Assembly (NCBI GenBank): GCA_023015825.1
Contig: JALKAW010000002.1
Coordinates: 1 to 64,000 of the forward strand
Source of the DNA: Flavobacteriaceae bacterium S0862
GTDB lineage: Bacteria; Bacteroidota; Bacteroidia; Flavobacteriales; Flavobacteriaceae
Direction of reading: 5' to 3'
Length of the DNA: 64,000 bases
Shown: positions 43,577 to 53,002 of the stretch, piece by piece
How positions within the stretch are numbered: position 1 is the stretch's first letter
Layout: the number at the start of each line of letters is the position of its first letter
Program-made: the position numbers and the translations under genes
The notes under the pieces: generated by a model
Database searches by the model: none
The model's input: only the letters and a program-made list of their open reading frames with translations
Told to the model about the DNA's origin: nothing

Positions 43577-44296
43577 TTAGTCTTGAACTGCAAATATAAT
43601 TGGTAACGAGTAAGGTACTGTTACAGCTTTACCTCTTTGTTTTCCTGGTTTCATTTTAGGAAGTGAGTTAATTACTCGCGCTGCTTCTTTCTCTAACCTT
43701 GGGTGTGGTGCTCTAGCCATTACGCCAGTTACAGAACCTGTTTTATCTATTTTAAACATTACACGTATAGTTTGTCTACCCGATAGACCTAAATCTCCAG
43801 CTAAGTCTGTATTAAATTTCTTTTGTACAAATTTTGTAATCTTTTCAGACATACATTTTCTCTTTACATCGTTACTTCCGGTTTCACAACCTGGAAAAAC
43901 TGGAACATTTTCAATAACATGAAAAGGTACCTCAATGTCTTCTTCTACTTCTTCTACTACAACTTCTTCTACTTCAACAATTTCTTCTTCTTCGGTCGTT
44001 TCTGTAGACTCAATAACAGTTTCTTCAATTTCCTCTTCATCCTCAACTATCTCTATTACTTCAGGTGCTGCTGGTGGAGGTGGTGGAGGTGGAGGTGTTT
44101 GAATTTGTTCTGTGATTGGAATTTCTTCGTCATCTAATTCATCCATATTTAACTGACCAATATCGATAGCTTCTTTATCGTAAGTCTTGTAGTTAATTGA
44201 ATAATTGGTAATTAAAAGCATTAAGGCAAGACCAACAGCAAAATAAATTGAGCTGTTTCTTCTTACATCTGCATTCGGATTCTTTTTAGGTTCCAT
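43577..44296 (-). CDS. TonB-family energy transducer
   Basis: A 239-residue TonB protein. An inner-membrane helix (about 17-33, IYFAVGLALMLLITNYS) is followed by a proline stretch (PPPPPPPPAAP, about 68-78) and an unusually acidic, valine-rich linker (about 80-120). The C-terminal TonB domain (about 145-239) holds RKCMSEKITKFVQKKFNTDL, IRVMFKIDKTGSV, ARAPHPRLEKEA and LPKMKPGKQRG. It transmits proton-motive force to outer-membrane transporters. The linker is Glu-rich where many TonB proteins use Pro-Lys repeats. Confidence 0.95.
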   Translation of the reverse strand: MEPKKNPNADVRRNSSIYFAVGLALMLLITNYSINYKTYDKEAIDIGQLNMDELDDEEIPITEQIQTPPPPPPPPAAPEVIEIVEDEEEIEETVIESTETTEEEEIVEVEEVVVEEVEEDIEVPFHVIENVPVFPGCETGSNDVKRKCMSEKITKFVQKKFNTDLAGDLGLSGRQTIRVMFKIDKTGSVTGVMARAPHPRLEKEAARVINSLPKMKPGKQRGKAVTVPYSLPIIFAVQD

Positions 44297-44354
44297 AGTT
44301 ATTATTTTTTCGAGATTGGTAAAATAACCAATAATTTGCTAAAAAAGCAAGAGT

Positions 44355-44726
44355 TTATAAATTTTTAACGATTGTTTTCCTTCTTATTGTTAAAATTAAA
44401 GAAATAACAACAGCTCCAGCCATATTTGCTACAATATCTCCAATTGAAGCATCTCTAGTCGTTGTTAGCTGTCCTTGTAATACTTCAATAATTATACCAT
44501 AAATGATAGATATAATAAGAGCTATAACTATTGGGTGCTTAATTTTTTGACTTTCTAGTGCTTTATACCACAAAAAGCATAATATTCCGTGAGCTATTAG
44601 ATGATATATCTTATCTTCGTAATTATTACCAAAATAGGGCAAGCCATCGTTTTTAACTAAGCTTATTGACGCAAGTGCAACTGAATAAATTAGTGCTAAA
44701 AAAAGAAATACTCGCTTATTAAGCAC
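44355..44726 (-). CDS. VanZ-family membrane protein
   Basis: A 123-residue protein with four helices and the VanZ-like pattern [20 protein letters not shown] and [25 protein letters not shown]. VanZ itself gives low-level teicoplanin resistance in Enterococcus, but most relatives have no known function. The first 8 bases overlap the end of gcvH, so it is translated with gcvH. Confidence 0.88.
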   Translation of the reverse strand: MLNKRVFLFLALIYSVALASISLVKNDGLPYFGNNYEDKIYHLIAHGILCFLWYKALESQKIKHPIVIALIISIIYGIIIEVLQGQLTTTRDASIGDIVANMAGAVVISLILTIRRKTIVKNL

Positions 44727-45099
44727 TTATTAAAGCCTTATAATCTTCTGCCGAAAGTAATGCATCAAACTGTGAAGTATCTGAGCATTTAACTTTTATC
44801 ATCCAACCCTCGCCATATGGATCGGTATTTACCTTCTCTGGTTCGTCTTCAAGAGATTCGTTAAATTCAATAATTTCTCCTGCTACAGGCAAAAACAAAT
44901 CTGAAACTGTTTTAACTGCTTCAACTGTACCAAAAACCTCTTCGACATCAAGAGTTTCATCAACAGTTTCTACTTCAACATAAACAATATCTCCTAATTC
45001 GCTTTGAGCAAAATCGGTTATACCAATGGTAACAACATCGCCATCAATGCTTACCCATTCGTGATCTTTAGTGTACTTTAATTCAGATGGAATATTCAT
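44719..45099 (-). CDS. gcvH: Glycine cleavage system H protein
   Basis: A 126-residue lipoyl carrier of the glycine cleavage system. The lipoylated Lys63 is in [13 protein letters not shown], and the N-terminal [10 protein letters not shown] and the loop [10 protein letters not shown] are typical. The T, P and L proteins are not in the window. It lies 37 bases after sprA and is probably at the tail of the ruvA-sprA transcript. Confidence 0.97.
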   Translation of the reverse strand: MNIPSELKYTKDHEWVSIDGDVVTIGITDFAQSELGDIVYVEVETVDETLDVEEVFGTVEAVKTVSDLFLPVAGEIIEFNESLEDEPEKVNTDPYGEGWMIKVKCSDTSQFDALLSAEDYKALISA

Positions 45100-45136
45100 A
45101 AAAATGTAATTTTTGGTAAATATGTTAGTTTTTTAT

Positions 45137-48100
45137 TTAATTTCCAAAGTTATATCGCAAAGTTAAGCCTGAACGGATAGATGTTTGAGGGAATGCTGTA
45201 GAAATTGCATATTCTGAGAAGGTATAATCAAAATAGAAAATCCCAGTTAGATTCTTACTAAAAGCATAATCGGCAGTGTACTTAAGTCCCAAAACAGTTT
45301 GTCCAGCTGTTACTTGATTGTTTTCTAAATCAAGATATCTAATTATGGTTTTGTTTTCTCTAATGGAGATATCTGCTTTCATGTTAAGGTCGCTCATAAT
45401 CACATTTCTTGGACCAGCTAGTTTTGAGTTTATCTTTACATCTTTAATTCGGTAACCTAACCCGAAAACATATTCACTACCTTTAATTTCGGTTAATAAG
45501 TTATTATCAAAACTTAAAAATAATCGACGATCCTTTTTTATTTCAGCTAAAATTTTCATCGAATTTTTCATCTCAAAATCAATTTTTATTAGTGGACTAA
45601 ACATTTCGGTTAATGCAACTGCACTAAATAATGTTTCGTTTTTGTAATTTCCTGATTGATCTAAAACATTAGGATTTTGTGATGTATAATCGGTATTTGG
45701 GTCAAAAGCATTGTAATCTAGATTAGATCTGAATTGATTAATGGTATAGACCGAATTATAACCATGAGTTATAGAGAAACGCTTAAATTGTTTTTTAAAC
45801 CATGGTAACTTCATTAAGCCTGTATATTTTAATGTCCAGTTTGGAATTGGAATATCCCTAAACGCACCAAGTGATACTTTATTTGCATCTTTTCCAGTAT
45901 AGGCCGATAAAAATGCTGGTAACAATACTGCTTGGTTTGTTTTACCAAATCCTAATGGATAACCTTCTGCATCTAAATTTGCTGGGTTATTTATATCAAC
46001 ACCTGCTTTTGTTGCAAGCCTTCTTGCAATTTCCAATCTATTAGCTCTAAAATCGTCAAATGTTGCTGATCCATTTTCATCACTACTAGCAAAAGCAGTT
46101 TTAATCATTGAGGTTGAGATATTATAATTTCCAAAGCTATTTCTAATTAATGGATTATAATTGTCACTAAGTCCATCGTTATTACTGTCTACCGTATTAA
46201 AGCTTTCGGTTAAATTTTCATTATAGGTTCTTCCTCCTGTTAGATCTATTTTTAAATCTTGCATTGGTTCGAGTGCTGCTGAAAAATCTAATATTTTTGA
46301 TTCTTCCTCTGTATATTGTTGGTTAAATTCTGGAAATACAGTTAACCAACCATTTTTAGCTGCTAAATATCTAATATCTCTCTGGCTACCAAACGTAAAC
46401 CCAAAGGTAGGTTTTAGTGTTCCTATAAACCCTGGTGTTTGCAAATACCCTGGCAAAAAAGTTCCGTTACGTTGCGTATAATTAACTTGAACTCTCTTAA
46501 CGCTAGTCAATAAATCTATTGCTGCATTGTAGAGACCGTTCTTTTTAGGTGTTACTGGTTGCGCTCCACCTGGTTGTGCTCCTGGTGGCACTCCTTTTGT
46601 TGATCCCTGTCTAGCATTCGTTTTTCTTGTCAACCCAATATAACGATACAGACGGTTCATATCTAAAGTTGTATTTAGCGTATGTGAACTAGCATTGGAT
46701 ACCGAATTTCCTAAATCGTAAGTCAATCCATTTATGGTTAAGTTTCCATACAAATCCGAACCTTTTTGCCATAAGAAATCTCCAGTGTATGCATAAGTAG
46801 CCCTTAGAAATTCTAATGCTGGAATTTTGTTTAAAGGTAGCTCATAGTTAACTCCTAATTGTTGGAATTGTCTGTTTGGGTCTCCAACATCAAAGAACCC
46901 ATCCCAAACTTCTTTTGTTGGGTCTTGAGCACCATTAAGATTGTCATCTACAAAATAATTACGAACAATATTGTTGTTTGATGCTGAGAAGTTTAAACTT
47001 AAAGCATCAGTAAGGTTGTAGTTAATAGTATATTGTAAATCGAAGGTGTAATTTCTTCTATATAATTCTTCAATCCCAATATTTGAACCTCCTAAATCTA
47101 GGTCTCTAAATTTTTGCTTGTTAAACTGTCTAATAAAGTCAGTATTGACCGAAATACTAGATGGTAATAAATTGAAATTAAAGTCTTTTAATATTTTTAA
47201 GTATTTACTTTTAAATAGCGAATCGTTCTTTTTAAATGGTTCAATTTTCAAAGGCTCAAAGCTAAAGTTATAATTAGCTCCAACTCTAACGTTTTGATTT
47301 AAAGAATTCTCAATTTCAAAATCCCTATGCTCAACCTGATTGTACGAGTAATTTAATGTAAGATTTTCAACATCATAAAACTTTGGCTTTGCTTCACCTG
47401 TTCTTTGTTTTCTAACACCTATAAAGTTAATACTCTGTCTTTTTGTATAATCTTCAGATTGTTGCCTAATAGTTTCTTTTTCTGTGCTTGTTGCAGCAGC
47501 ATCTAATCTATCTTGAAGCTTCACATCTTTATATTGTTGATCAAATTCAGGTGTTATCAGCTCCTCACTTTGTCCATAATTAAAAGGAATTTGTACTCCC
47601 CATTTTTTAGGAAGTAATTGCCCTAGGTTTATATTTGTAACAACATCGTATTGTTTTACATCTTCCCTACTTCTTTGGTTTGGACCTTGCTCTATAGTTC
47701 CAAAACCTGTAGTGCTTCGTCTACCAGTTGCACTAATATCCATGAAATCGGCAATATTGGAATCCATACTAGCAATTGCTGCCCAACCACCTTCATTATC
47801 CATATCAGACAAACGTAATTCGTTAAACCAAACCTCGGCACAAACATCTATACTTTCTAACTGAGTGTGTGAGTTTTTAATACCCACCATTAATGTTCTA
47901 ATATCTCCAAAGTTAGGGTTACCTTTAATTGCTACTCGTTGTTGACCAATAGTGTAGGGTGAAAATTCAGGAACACCAGTTTCATCCAAAACACCATCAA
48001 TGACGTTATAGAATGTTGGCTCTAAATTCCCTAAAGTTCCAGCTGAAATACCAAGTGCCTTTATTTTTGCTAACACTTCTATTGGAAGATTGATTTCGTT

Positions 48101-51100
48101 TTCTGGCTTCCAAACTTCAGATTCGCTTGTTGATCCTGGAATTGAAACTGCTAGAGGAATTTCGATTTGATAATAGTTTTGAGTAAAATCGTTACCCATT
48201 CTAATAAACCCAACAGCATCACCATCTTGCAGTCCTGCCCCAGTGCCTTCTTCAGCATGAATAAACATACGTAGTTTTTTAAACTGACGCATATCTACAT
48301 TAATATTTTTATATACTGCTCTAGAATCTTCCGGTTCTAACTTACATGTATTAACAACTAATGATTGCTCATTTTGTCTTACAAGGGTGTTATTATTATT
48401 TAGTTGTTCTCTTTCAACTCCAGGAGGAGACACATAACGCCCATCATTTTCTTGAATACCTATAATTCCAACACTAAAATCCGTGCCATCAGCATCGTTA
48501 TTTGGGTCGTCATCTAAAGATTGTTGGTAACGTCTCCAATCACTTCTTACTAAATCTAAGGTTCCAAAACGCATCACTGTATTTTCAGAAAATTCAGATA
48601 AATACATTCGCATAAATCGAATCGATCTAAAGTCTGTTATACCTCCAATTTGATTTGTATAAGCTGTTAATGGAATTCTAAATTGGTACCATCTTACTTG
48701 CTCAGAATCACCATTTGGAAGTGTTACAGTAACTTGTTTTCTATCTCTAATTAAAGTGTTGTTTATGTTGGCCAAACTAGTTGGCGTGATGTCCAATTCG
48801 TATTCAAAATAACTATCTATGGTGTTCATAGTGTTATCTCTATTGATATCTTCTACATCAGGCTCAGTAGTAGAACCTCTATTGGTTTGTGTAAAGGTAT
48901 CAGGTGAATTTCCTTCTAATCCATTATATTTTTTATAACGTTCAAAAACATCTCCAGTAGTATTTAAGAAGTAAGTGTAATTATCGTTAGCGGGATCTTC
49001 TAATCCTGAAAACGCTGGAAACGCAGTTGCTTCTTCACCATCATCATAACCATCAAATCCAACATCTTGATTTGCTCTTTGCTGTCCTAATGTTGAAAAG
49101 GCATAAATTAACGCTTGATTTTGTGGCGCTACACTTCCCCAAACTGTTTGTGGTAATGTACTAATGTCACCATTTTCTGGTAATCCATTCTCATATTGTT
49201 TTCTACCATCTTTTAAAATATCTTCAGAGATATTACCAAGATTTAAGGTTAGCTTACCTCCAGGATTTGAAGCATTATCTAAAAATGGATCTTGCATCCA
49301 AAATTCAATATACTCAACATTGGCTTGTTCAAAATCGGTTGATGTTAACTGTCGTGTAATTCCTGCCCAAGAATCCAATGGATTTGCCAATGTCCCACTA
49401 CTTGCGCTTGGTTCCATATTATATGGTCCTCTTTCAGAAGGATAAAAAGCAAGGTCTAAAGAATTAATAACTGTTGGTTGCCCTTGAACTATATCTTGTT
49501 GAGGAAAAATCTCATCGATAAAAATACGTCTTGTATATAAATTGGACATATCATCGTCGTCAATACCACTTGGTCTTTGTCCACCATAGAAAATTGGATC
49601 AATCGAATACCAGTTTAAAAGTGCTCTATCAAAACCATTTTGCACACCGTTATCATCTTCTGGTCCTTCTACATAGGTTTTTCCTAATTCTTTAGGTCTA
49701 CTGGATAGATTCCATGAGATAGGGGATAATAAATCGATAGCGTTTTGGGTTCCTTCAAAATCGTCTACATAAGTAGTAGCTTCACCTTGAAAATCTGATC
49801 CCTTTGGTGCTCCAGGCAATAAATAGGCAAATTCTCCTCTAATAGATAAATTAGATTGTACATCTGTATCAATATTAGGTAACTTGTTTGCAAGTCTTGT
49901 TAAGAAAGGTACTTCGGTAGAGAAGTTCCCATTAATTCCAAAAATAGAGTTATTTATAGGCTCTGTACCGTAATTTGCTTTTTGAGTAATTGGACGCTCA
50001 TTCAAATTTAAGAATGTTGCTCCCAACACAAAGTTTTCATTAAACTGGTGTTCTACGTTTATTCCTGTAAAACGTTTAGTTTGCTGGCCAAATACCGCAT
50101 TATTTTCTACAGATACTTGAATAGGTGTATTAGATGCTTGTAAGGCAGGATCTAAAATTTGAACCGTACCCATTTGATAGTTAACAGTATAATCTACACC
50201 TTCTACCAATACACGTCCTCCAGCTGTTACCTTAACCGATCCTTGAGGAACATTAAATGCACCTATTGGAATTCCGCCTCCACCCCCAGCTTTATATCGT
50301 CCTTTTATCTGGAACTTGTTTTTCTCTCCGTCTTCTAAGGCAGCTGTTTTAGTTGATTTATATAATTTATCGTAAACGTACTTAGCTTGGTTAGGGTTAA
50401 ATTGTGCAGGATCGTTATAATCTGCCTCGTTATCACTTGGATTATTATCTATATCAAGAATATCAAATAAGTATTTTCCAAATGGTTCCACATTCGTGAA
50501 AATTATTTTTCCATTTTGCTGAATTACTGTAATTCCTGGCACAAAGTCGAAGAATCCATCACCATTAAATTGAGGGTCATTATTATAATTTAACTTATCT
50601 AAATTAAATACTCTTAATAAAGGGGTTTCTTCTAAGGCATCCTCGGTTGGGGTAGGTGTTGGAAAAGGTGTTCCATTAACTGGTGTTATAAAGTTTACTG
50701 GTGAAGATTCTGTATAAAAAATATTTAATTTAAAATCTTCTCTTTCTAAGTTAAATGCACCTGTATTATAGATGTTTTTCATCATTAAGTCCCAAATTGG
50801 TTGATCCACACTTGTGACTGTACTTTTAAGCATTTTTAGTATTAAACTGTTATTAGTTACAACAGTATTTCCACCTACTGTAGTAACATCAGTAGCATCC
50901 ACACCATCGTTTGCAAATTCACCAACTTGATAAACTTGATCTCCAACTGTAAATTGATAAGCAACAGCTAATATCTCGTCATTTTGCAAACGTTGATTTA
51001 ACGACACATATCCTAATTGTGTATTAAGTGTAAACTCAGAGCCTTGTTGAAGTTTTCTAGCATTCTCTAGTTTTCCATAGTCAAACCCTTCATTTACTCC

Positions 51101-52336
51101 TGGCACTAGAATACCAGACTCTACCGTCGCAATATCTCTAATAGCATTGGTTATTTGTGAACCTCCACCACCAATATTAGTAGGGTCGTAAGCATTGTTT
51201 GCGTTATTAGGATATGCGTTTGGTCCAGTAGTTATATTTACCGCAGATCCAACTTTAGCTGGATTAGACTCGCCTAAATCTTGCAATGCCACAATATTTC
51301 TTACATCATCTGTTTGATTAGAACGGTTAGTAACCCATACCTCAACTCTAGTAATTTGAATAGGTGAATTTATATAAGGATAGGTTTCTAATGCAGTATC
51401 ATAATTATCTCTAAAGTATTGTGCTAAAAAGAAGTGTCTGTTTTCGTCATAATCCAATCCAAAAAACTCAAAATCCTGCAAAGTTCCACCACCTTGAGCA
51501 ACCACGGTTCTTGTTTGCGATTTTTGCTCAGAGAAAATTCCTGTTATAGTCGTTTTTCCAAATTGCAACTGAGTTTTTACACCAAACAAACTTTGCGCTC
51601 CAGTAATAAGCGAGCTATTTAATGGCATGCTCACATTACCTACTTCAATTTTTTGAATGATATCATCTTCGGTAGGTGTATACTCTAATTTAATTAAGTT
51701 TTGAAAATCGAAACTCGATTGAGTATCGTAATTTGCAGTTACTTGTAATCTTGTTCCAACTTTACCAAGTAAACTTAGTTCGATTCGTTGATCAAAATCA
51801 AATGTAAAATTACTTCTATTTCTTGGCGAAAATGATGGGTTATCTTGTTTGGTATATAGTATCCCTAAATCCATTTCTACCGATCCTTGAGGAATCACTT
51901 CGATTGTACTTCCTCCAAAAATTGATTCAAAAAAATCAGAATCGACATAAAGCTCAGGAATTAAATTTTTCTTAGCATCTTCTAAACCTGCCTTTTTACC
52001 ATCGTAAGCATCAATTTTATCTTTGTAATAATTACGTAAATTTTCTTGAGCAACGAGTTTTCTAAATTCTTCAGGTGTTAAGATAATAGGGTAGTTAATG
52101 TTTATCTTCCCTAAACTTTGATTAAAGATGTATCTATCAGTTAAAGGATCGTAAGTGTACTTAGATACAATACTATCTGGATTTGGTAATAATAAATTAT
52201 TAAACGAAAATGTGGTACTTGTAGAATCTCTAACTGTAGTTTGTTGCCCAAAAGAGGCTATATACATTAAGAACATCACGCTTGTCAGCATGAATGTTCT
52301 AGTAGGTTTGGAAAAATTAATGTTGGCGGCTTTCAA
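45137..52336 (-). CDS. sprA: T9SS translocon protein SprA
   Basis: A 2399-residue outer-membrane protein, the giant single-chain pore of the T9SS (Sov in Porphyromonas). The signal peptide MLTSVMFLMYIASFG lies after a 15-residue basic lead. The N-terminal part begins with VRDSTSTTFSFNNLLLPNP. Long arrays of beta-strands then build the 36-strand barrel. Several segments are typical of SprA: IEVIPQGSVEMDLGILY, LPGAPKGSDFQGEATTYVDDFEG, and CAEVWFNELRLSDMDNEGGWAA. The C-terminus is a barrel strand (SGLTLRYNFGN). It is 5 bases after ruvA, in one unit with it. Confidence 0.97.
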   Translation of the reverse strand: MKAANINFSKPTRTFMLTSVMFLMYIASFGQQTTVRDSTSTTFSFNNLLLPNPDSIVSKYTYDPLTDRYIFNQSLGKININYPIILTPEEFRKLVAQENLRNYYKDKIDAYDGKKAGLEDAKKNLIPELYVDSDFFESIFGGSTIEVIPQGSVEMDLGILYTKQDNPSFSPRNRSNFTFDFDQRIELSLLGKVGTRLQVTANYDTQSSFDFQNLIKLEYTPTEDDIIQKIEVGNVSMPLNSSLITGAQSLFGVKTQLQFGKTTITGIFSEQKSQTRTVVAQGGGTLQDFEFFGLDYDENRHFFLAQYFRDNYDTALETYPYINSPIQITRVEVWVTNRSNQTDDVRNIVALQDLGESNPAKVGSAVNITTGPNAYPNNANNAYDPTNIGGGGSQITNAIRDIATVESGILVPGVNEGFDYGKLENARKLQQGSEFTLNTQLGYVSLNQRLQNDEILAVAYQFTVGDQVYQVGEFANDGVDATDVTTVGGNTVVTNNSLILKMLKSTVTSVDQPIWDLMMKNIYNTGAFNLEREDFKLNIFYTESSPVNFITPVNGTPFPTPTPTEDALEETPLLRVFNLDKLNYNNDPQFNGDGFFDFVPGITVIQQNGKIIFTNVEPFGKYLFDILDIDNNPSDNEADYNDPAQFNPNQAKYVYDKLYKSTKTAALEDGEKNKFQIKGRYKAGGGGGIPIGAFNVPQGSVKVTAGGRVLVEGVDYTVNYQMGTVQILDPALQASNTPIQVSVENNAVFGQQTKRFTGINVEHQFNENFVLGATFLNLNERPITQKANYGTEPINNSIFGINGNFSTEVPFLTRLANKLPNIDTDVQSNLSIRGEFAYLLPGAPKGSDFQGEATTYVDDFEGTQNAIDLLSPISWNLSSRPKELGKTYVEGPEDDNGVQNGFDRALLNWYSIDPIFYGGQRPSGIDDDDMSNLYTRRIFIDEIFPQQDIVQGQPTVINSLDLAFYPSERGPYNMEPSASSGTLANPLDSWAGITRQLTSTDFEQANVEYIEFWMQDPFLDNASNPGGKLTLNLGNISEDILKDGRKQYENGLPENGDISTLPQTVWGSVAPQNQALIYAFSTLGQQRANQDVGFDGYDDGEEATAFPAFSGLEDPANDNYTYFLNTTGDVFERYKKYNGLEGNSPDTFTQTNRGSTTEPDVEDINRDNTMNTIDSYFEYELDITPTSLANINNTLIRDRKQVTVTLPNGDSEQVRWYQFRIPLTAYTNQIGGITDFRSIRFMRMYLSEFSENTVMRFGTLDLVRSDWRRYQQSLDDDPNNDADGTDFSVGIIGIQENDGRYVSPPGVEREQLNNNNTLVRQNEQSLVVNTCKLEPEDSRAVYKNINVDMRQFKKLRMFIHAEEGTGAGLQDGDAVGFIRMGNDFTQNYYQIEIPLAVSIPGSTSESEVWKPENEINLPIEVLAKIKALGISAGTLGNLEPTFYNVIDGVLDETGVPEFSPYTIGQQRVAIKGNPNFGDIRTLMVGIKNSHTQLESIDVCAEVWFNELRLSDMDNEGGWAAIASMDSNIADFMDISATGRRSTTGFGTIEQGPNQRSREDVKQYDVVTNINLGQLLPKKWGVQIPFNYGQSEELITPEFDQQYKDVKLQDRLDAAATSTEKETIRQQSEDYTKRQSINFIGVRKQRTGEAKPKFYDVENLTLNYSYNQVEHRDFEIENSLNQNVRVGANYNFSFEPLKIEPFKKNDSLFKSKYLKILKDFNFNLLPSSISVNTDFIRQFNKQKFRDLDLGGSNIGIEELYRRNYTFDLQYTINYNLTDALSLNFSASNNNIVRNYFVDDNLNGAQDPTKEVWDGFFDVGDPNRQFQQLGVNYELPLNKIPALEFLRATYAYTGDFLWQKGSDLYGNLTINGLTYDLGNSVSNASSHTLNTTLDMNRLYRYIGLTRKTNARQGSTKGVPPGAQPGGAQPVTPKKNGLYNAAIDLLTSVKRVQVNYTQRNGTFLPGYLQTPGFIGTLKPTFGFTFGSQRDIRYLAAKNGWLTVFPEFNQQYTEEESKILDFSAALEPMQDLKIDLTGGRTYNENLTESFNTVDSNNDGLSDNYNPLIRNSFGNYNISTSMIKTAFASSDENGSATFDDFRANRLEIARRLATKAGVDINNPANLDAEGYPLGFGKTNQAVLLPAFLSAYTGKDANKVSLGAFRDIPIPNWTLKYTGLMKLPWFKKQFKRFSITHGYNSVYTINQFRSNLDYNAFDPNTDYTSQNPNVLDQSGNYKNETLFSAVALTEMFSPLIKIDFEMKNSMKILAEIKKDRRLFLSFDNNLLTEIKGSEYVFGLGYRIKDVKINSKLAGPRNVIMSDLNMKADISIRENKTIIRYLDLENNQVTAGQTVLGLKYTADYAFSKNLTGIFYFDYTFSEYAISTAFPQTSIRSGLTLRYNFGN

Positions 52337-52341
52337 ATCAA

Positions 52342-52923
52342 TTATAATTTTTTTAAGGCTTCTTTTATAATAGCTTCGACACTTGCTTCTTGATTAATGG
52401 AAACAATCTTATCTACTACACGTTCAGACTGTTTCTTGGTAAAACCAAGAACTTCTAATGCAGATAACGCTTCATCTTTATTAGTATTGCTTTGGAATGT
52501 AATTCCTTCATCAATATCGTAGGCTTTTAAAACTTTATCTTTTAGTTCTATCACAACACGTTGTGCAGTTTTGAGCCCAATACCTTTAACCGATTGGATT
52601 AAAGCTATGTCTTCAAGCGCAATACCTTCCCTAACCTGTTTTGGTGTTAAGGATGATAACATGGTTCGTGCTGTACTTGTTCCAATACCACTTACAGAAA
52701 TAAGTAGTCTAAAAATTTGTCTTTCACCAAGTGATGAAAACCCATATAACGTATGTGAATCTTCTTTAATTTGAAGATGCGTATACAATTTTAGATGTTC
52801 TTGATTGGGTATTTGAGAATACGTATGCAATGAAATATTGAGCATATAGCCAACACCATTACAATCAATCACAACATCTGTAGGATTTTTTTCAACAAGT
52901 TTACCTTGTATATGCGTAATCAT
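52342..52923 (-). CDS. ruvA: Holliday junction branch-migration protein RuvA
   Basis: A 193-residue protein. Domain I is an OB-fold (MITHIQGKLVEKNPTDVVIDCNGVGY). Domain II holds two helix-hairpin-helix motifs (LLISVSGIGTSTARTMLSSL and LIQSVKGIGLKTAQRVVIELKDK). Domain III binds RuvB. It works with RuvB, encoded at 56255-57277, but maeB and queG lie between the two genes. It is 5 bases before sprA. Confidence 0.97.
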   Translation of the reverse strand: MITHIQGKLVEKNPTDVVIDCNGVGYMLNISLHTYSQIPNQEHLKLYTHLQIKEDSHTLYGFSSLGERQIFRLLISVSGIGTSTARTMLSSLTPKQVREGIALEDIALIQSVKGIGLKTAQRVVIELKDKVLKAYDIDEGITFQSNTNKDEALSALEVLGFTKKQSERVVDKIVSINQEASVEAIIKEALKKL

Positions 52924-53002
52924 AGATTTGGTTTAGTTACGCTCCAAATGTAATAAAATAATTATACATTATAACGACATAATTAAACCGCAGACCCTAG
53001 TT

